From: Streptomyces laurentii
GTDB lineage: Bacteria > Actinomycetota > Actinomycetes > Streptomycetales > Streptomycetaceae
DNA length: 64,000 bases
Assembly: GCA_002355495.1 (NCBI GenBank)
Contig: AP017424.1
Location: 7,753,501 to 7,817,500, forward strand
Direction: 5' to 3'
Part shown: positions 60,754 through 64,000 of the stretch, in pieces
Numbering within the stretch: position 1 is the stretch's first letter
How the letters are laid out: every line of letters begins with the position of its first letter
The notes under the pieces: generated by a model
Seen by the model: only the letters and a program-made list of their open reading frames with translations
Database searches by the model: none
What the model was told of the DNA's origin: nothing
Made by a program: the position numbers and the translations under genes

Positions 60754-62516
60754 CGCGGCCCAGACTTCTCGTCGTCGTCCCGCCGCAGGCGGTGAGCATG
60801 GTCAACGGTCCGCCGTTGGCCCCGCTCCTGCTCGACTACGCGCTCACGCCACACGGCGTGGACGTCGAGTTCTTCGATGCCAACCTGGACTTCTTCGGCT
60901 GGCTGTGCGGCGACGGGGTGCGGGCGGCGGTGACCACCCGGCTGAAACAGCTCGCCGTCGCCGAACTGTCCAGCGACGTCCTGGAATCGGAGGACCTCAC
61001 CCGCGTCGGCCGGTACCTGTCGTTCCTCGAAAGCCCCTACTGCCGGGGCGGGGAGGTCAGTGCGGCCCGGGCGGGCATGGACTGGGACGCCGCGCACGAA
61101 CTGCTGGTCAACCCGCGTGCCACGGTGCCCGATCCGGAGTTCCGGGACACCTGGCTCGGTGTGGCCATGGACCGGCTGTGCGAGGAGATCCTGCGGCGCG
61201 AGCCGGACCACCTGGCGTTCTCGACGCTGTTCCACACGCAGACCGAGGCGACGGCCGAGCTGTGCCGGAGACTGCGCGCGGCCGGATTCGCCGGGCGGAT
61301 CGTGCTCGGCGGAGCGGCCGTCAAACTGACCGACGACCTCGCGCTCGAACAGCTGCTGACCGGCTGCTCGGCCGACCTCGCCTACAAGTACAGCCTGTAC
61401 GGGGAGTTCCCCACGCTCGCGGCGTTCCTGCGCGGCGCGTGCGAGGCCGGCGAGGTGGCGAACGCGAGTTACCTCGACGGCACGGGCAGGCTGCGCCACG
61501 CCTCGGCGAAGGGCGGCGCGGTCCGGTCCATGGTGCGCGCACTCTCGTACGACCTGGTCACCGAGGTGGACTACCTTCCGGAACACATCTATCCCGTCCT
61601 CCTGTCGGAGGGCTGCTACTGGGGCAAGTGCGATTTCTGCGACTATCCCTTCCTGTCCTCGCAGGACCCGTTCAAGGTCAGCGCCTTCTTCCGCAAGGCG
61701 TCCGATGTCGTCCACGACATCGGCGTGCTGGTCGAGAAGCTCGGCGTCTCGCGGATCGACCTGATCTCGGACGCCGTTCCGATGGGGTATTTCCGGCTGC
61801 TGGCGGACGCCGGCGCGGGCCGGCTGCGGGACCTCGGCGCGCGGCTCGAATGCTCGATCCGGGCCGAGCCCAAGGCGAAGGCCCATCACTTCGAGGCGAT
61901 GGCGGCGGCCGGGGTCGATCTGGTGACGATCGGCGTCGAGTCGCTGGCGGACGAGGTCCTCGACGGGATGGGGAAGGGCAACACGTACGCCGACATCATG
62001 CGGTCGATGCGGCTGGCGCGCGAGCAGGGCATCAAGGTGAAGGCCAACCTCATCTTCGACCACCCGCGCATGCAGATACGCCACGTCGAGGAGACGCTCG
62101 AACGGCTGGAGGAGGTCCTGCCGTACGTGGAGTCCCTCGGCGTGCACTCGTTCGGGCTGACGCCGCACGCTCCGCTCGCGTTCACTCCCGAGAGCGCGAA
62201 TCTGGTGATCCTCAAGGACCAGAAGACGACCAACGACCACGGAGAACACCATCTCCGGTTCGTCCGCACCGACATGACACCCGACCTGAAGAGCCGGCTG
62301 TCGGAGCTGCGGACGGTCGTCGAGGAGGCCGCCTACCGGCTGGAGGCCGCCCGGTCCGTCGGTGCCGCGGTCGAGCGCCCGCGCAGGATCGTCCACCTGC
62401 CCTACCGCTGGGACGGCCACCGCGCGGTCCGGGACACCGTGCCCGATCTGAGTGTCAGCATCCCGGGCGCCGTCGCACCCTTCTCGTACTTCGTGAAGGG
62501 CCGCGCGGATGGGTGA
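60750..62516 (+). CDS. B12-binding-type radical SAM enzyme 2
   Basis: A 588-aa second enzyme of the same type. N-terminal B12-like domain: LLVVVPPQAVSMVNGPPLAPLLLDYAL, FFDANLDFFGWL, LAFSTLFHTQTEATAELCRRLRAAGFAGRIVLGGAAVK. Cluster motif: Cys289, Cys294 and Cys297 in GCYWGKCDFCDYPF, with the same CX4CX2C spacing as enzyme 1. Then LISDAVPMGYF, ECSIRAEPKAK and VTIGVESLADEVLDGMGKGNT, and KANLIFDHPRMQ. It starts with ATGA overlapping gene 1 and overlaps the ureohydrolase start by 8 nt. The pair probably performs successive modifications of one peptide. Confidence 0.85.
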   Translation: MTRPRLLVVVPPQAVSMVNGPPLAPLLLDYALTPHGVDVEFFDANLDFFGWLCGDGVRAAVTTRLKQLAVAELSSDVLESEDLTRVGRYLSFLESPYCRGGEVSAARAGMDWDAAHELLVNPRATVPDPEFRDTWLGVAMDRLCEEILRREPDHLAFSTLFHTQTEATAELCRRLRAAGFAGRIVLGGAAVKLTDDLALEQLLTGCSADLAYKYSLYGEFPTLAAFLRGACEAGEVANASYLDGTGRLRHASAKGGAVRSMVRALSYDLVTEVDYLPEHIYPVLLSEGCYWGKCDFCDYPFLSSQDPFKVSAFFRKASDVVHDIGVLVEKLGVSRIDLISDAVPMGYFRLLADAGAGRLRDLGARLECSIRAEPKAKAHHFEAMAAAGVDLVTIGVESLADEVLDGMGKGNTYADIMRSMRLAREQGIKVKANLIFDHPRMQIRHVEETLERLEEVLPYVESLGVHSFGLTPHAPLAFTPESANLVILKDQKTTNDHGEHHLRFVRTDMTPDLKSRLSELRTVVEEAAYRLEAARSVGAAVERPRRIVHLPYRWDGHRAVRDTVPDLSVSIPGAVAPFSYFVKGRADG

Positions 62517-63408
62517 GGCGCTCGACGATCCCGGCGGCGCCGGGCTGGTGGGATTCGGGGGCGCGCCGGTCGTGGCCCTCGACGCCCTCGCACCCGCAAA
62601 GTCCGCGGCCGCCTGCTTCTTCGGGGTCGACATCGACCTGTCGAAGCGGTTCGGGGACAGTTCCGACGGCGCCGCCGCCTTCGTGCGGCGCTGGTCGGCC
62701 CGGATGGGCCCGTGGACGCGGGGCCACCGGCCCTCGGCCGTCGACGTCGGGGTCCTGACGGGCGAGGCGGCGGACGTGATCCGCGGCGCGTCCGAGGTTA
62801 CGGCACGGGCCTTCGCGGCCGGATACGTTCCCGTCGCCGTGGGCTGCGACCACACGGTGAGCTACCCGGTGGCGATGACCGCGGCCCGGCGGCACCAGGA
62901 TCTGACGTACGTCTACCTGGACGCCCATCTGGACCTGGGGCTGCATCTCGACCACGACCGTGACGGACCCGCCGGGGCCGGCGCCCCCGCCGGAGTCCAC
63001 AACGGCAATTTCGTGGCCGCGATGGCCGCGGGCGGTGCCTTCCGGGAGATCGTGAACGTCGGCGCCCGTGCCTGGACCACGTACGACGACGTCTACGGTG
63101 CCGGCTGCCCGGTCACGATCGTCCGCGAGGTCGATCCCGCCGGCCTGTCGGCGCTGCGCGGCAGGAAGGTCCACGTCAGCCTGGACATCGACGTGCTCGA
63201 TCCGGTCCACGTGCCCAACACCGGCAGCCGGGAGCCCTTCGGAGCCACCCCCGAGCAGGTCGTGAACGTGCTGTCCTGGCTCGCGGACCACTGCACCGTC
63301 GTCAGCGCCGACGTGTCGGAGGTCCTGCCCGACCCCGCCCACCGTACGACCGCCGAGATCGCGATGCGCTGCGCCCACGAACTCGTCAAGGAGCGAAAGA
63401 CCCGATGA
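62509..63408 (+). CDS. Ureohydrolase, putative peptide arginase
   Basis: A 299-aa arginase/agmatinase-fold enzyme with the full dinuclear Mn site: His115 in VGCDHT, Asp138-His140-Asp142 in LDAHLDLG, and Asp226/Asp228 in SLDIDVLDPVHVP; GVHNGNFVAAM supplies the substrate histidine. It hydrolyses a guanidino group to urea and an amine. In a peptide/radical SAM operon the likely substrate is peptidyl arginine, giving ornithine, as in the OspR peptide arginase of landornamide biosynthesis. Free arginine or agmatine remains possible. Start overlaps the preceding stop by 8 nt. Confidence 0.83.
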   Translation: MGEALDDPGGAGLVGFGGAPVVALDALAPAKSAAACFFGVDIDLSKRFGDSSDGAAAFVRRWSARMGPWTRGHRPSAVDVGVLTGEAADVIRGASEVTARAFAAGYVPVAVGCDHTVSYPVAMTAARRHQDLTYVYLDAHLDLGLHLDHDRDGPAGAGAPAGVHNGNFVAAMAAGGAFREIVNVGARAWTTYDDVYGAGCPVTIVREVDPAGLSALRGRKVHVSLDIDVLDPVHVPNTGSREPFGATPEQVVNVLSWLADHCTVVSADVSEVLPDPAHRTTAEIAMRCAHELVKERKTR

Positions 63409-63965
63409 ACGACAGGCCGATGTCCCCGGCGAGCGACGGCGTCGTCGAGCTGCGCCCGCACACACCGGCGAGCCTCGAACCGCTCGTCCGCTGGAAGAAC
63501 GACCTCGAGATCCAGCGGATGAGCGACGACGAGATCCACACCTACAGCCGTGAACAGGTCGCCGCGACGCTGGAGCGGTGGATGCGGCCGAGCGAGGACG
63601 TCGTCCACCTCGCGATCGGGCTCACCGGCCGCGCGGAGCCCATCGGGTTCCTCCATCTGGCGCTCATCGAGCGGGCGCACCAGCGGTGCCGGCTGGGCAT
63701 CGTCGTCGGCGAGAAGGAGCTGTGGGGACACGGTTACGGACACCAGGCGGTCGTCCAGGCGGTCGGCCACGCCTTCGACGTGCTCGGCCTGGAGCGGATC
63801 ACCGCGGAGGTCTTCGGGGACAACCCGCGCTCCGCACGCCTGCTCGAAGGCGCCGGATTCGTCCAGGAAGGCGTGATGCGCGCGAGCATGCTCCGCGACG
63901 GGCGGCGCGTCGACGAGCTGGTGTACGGACTGCTGCGGCACGAGTGGAGCAAGGGGCGCAAGTGA
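63405..63965 (+). CDS. GNAT acetyltransferase (RimJ/RimL type)
   Basis: A 186-aa GNAT enzyme. The acetyl-CoA motif is GIVVGEKELWGHGYGHQAVVQAVGHAFDVLGLERITAEVFGDNPRSARLLEGAGFVQEGV, typical of the RimL branch that acetylates amino groups on proteins, peptides or antibiotics. It starts by ATGA overlap with the ureohydrolase. Within the operon it could acetylate the delta-amine of ornithine or the N-terminus of the released peptide, either as a biosynthetic step or for self-protection; this is inference. Confidence 0.85.
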   Translation: MNDRPMSPASDGVVELRPHTPASLEPLVRWKNDLEIQRMSDDEIHTYSREQVAATLERWMRPSEDVVHLAIGLTGRAEPIGFLHLALIERAHQRCRLGIVVGEKELWGHGYGHQAVVQAVGHAFDVLGLERITAEVFGDNPRSARLLEGAGFVQEGVMRASMLRDGRRVDELVYGLLRHEWSKGRK

Positions 63966-64000
63966 CGAGGACAGGGACGACGGCGCGCGCGGGGACGGCG
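63962..64000 (+). CDS. Next operon gene, truncated by the window edge
   Basis: A GTG at 63962 overlaps the TGA of the acetyltransferase (GTGA), the same coupling used throughout the operon. The 13 visible codons read VTRTGTTARAGTA and stay open to the window end. Identity unknown; a transporter, peptidase or regulator would be expected for a RiPP operon. Confidence 0.5.
   Translation, partial: MTRTGTTARAGTA

Overview
The window is high-GC DNA with the codon bias, GTG starts, short purine-rich ribosome binding sites and gene content of a Streptomyces chromosome (cholesterol oxidase, SpoIIE-type phosphatase, CsoR-type copper sites, modular type I PKS, secreted M4 protease). Several indels fall in C-runs, so either the genome is decaying locally or the assembly carries homopolymer errors.

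Layout. 1-8.8 kb: prenyl diphosphate synthase, M20 amidohydrolase, an AidB-like flavoprotein with its TetR regulator, a DJ-1/AraC regulator divergent from an isochorismatase, and a GDT1-type manganese exporter behind a yybP-ykoY (Mn2+) riboswitch. 8.8-17 kb: TetR plus a broken MFS pump, a PP2C phosphatase, a copper-chaperone-like protein with two CsoR-type palindromes, a frameshifted RidA protein, a nucleosidase, YihY/BrkB, Nudix and cyclophilin. 17-31 kb: zinc-free L31, cholesterol oxidase, L,D-transpeptidase lipoprotein, DUF523, MFS exporter, NDH-2 and an S9 peptidase, with a decayed small gene at 28.3 kb. 31-37.8 kb: a two-gene RNA repair operon (T4 Rnl1-like ligase and kinase-phosphatase), an unusual radical SAM protein, DUF1275, AhpD-like and pirin.

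37.65-43.40 kb is an acquired segment. It is bounded by a 23-bp perfect direct repeat inside the pirin gene and supplies a replacement pirin 3' end; the apparent native 3' end is stranded at its right edge. It carries IS5-type and transporter remnants, a cytoplasmic molybdenum S/N-oxide reductase and a four-EF-hand protein.

43.6-57 kb holds exported proteins (two SH3-like paralogues, an EEP-family nuclease, an M4 protease) and a lone single-module PKS (AL-ACP-KS-AT-DH-KR-ACP-TE) whose thioesterase end is frameshifted.

58.3-64 kb is the most novel part: an operon of an 89-aa peptide, two B12-type radical SAM proteins, a ureohydrolase with all metal ligands and a GNAT acetyltransferase, followed by a gene cut by the window edge. 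The genes overlap or nearly touch. The peptide ends in a short arginine-containing tail. The best reading is a RiPP pathway in which radical SAM enzymes modify the peptide, a peptide arginase converts Arg to ornithine, and the GNAT may acylate the product or protect the host. I do not recognise it as a characterised system.
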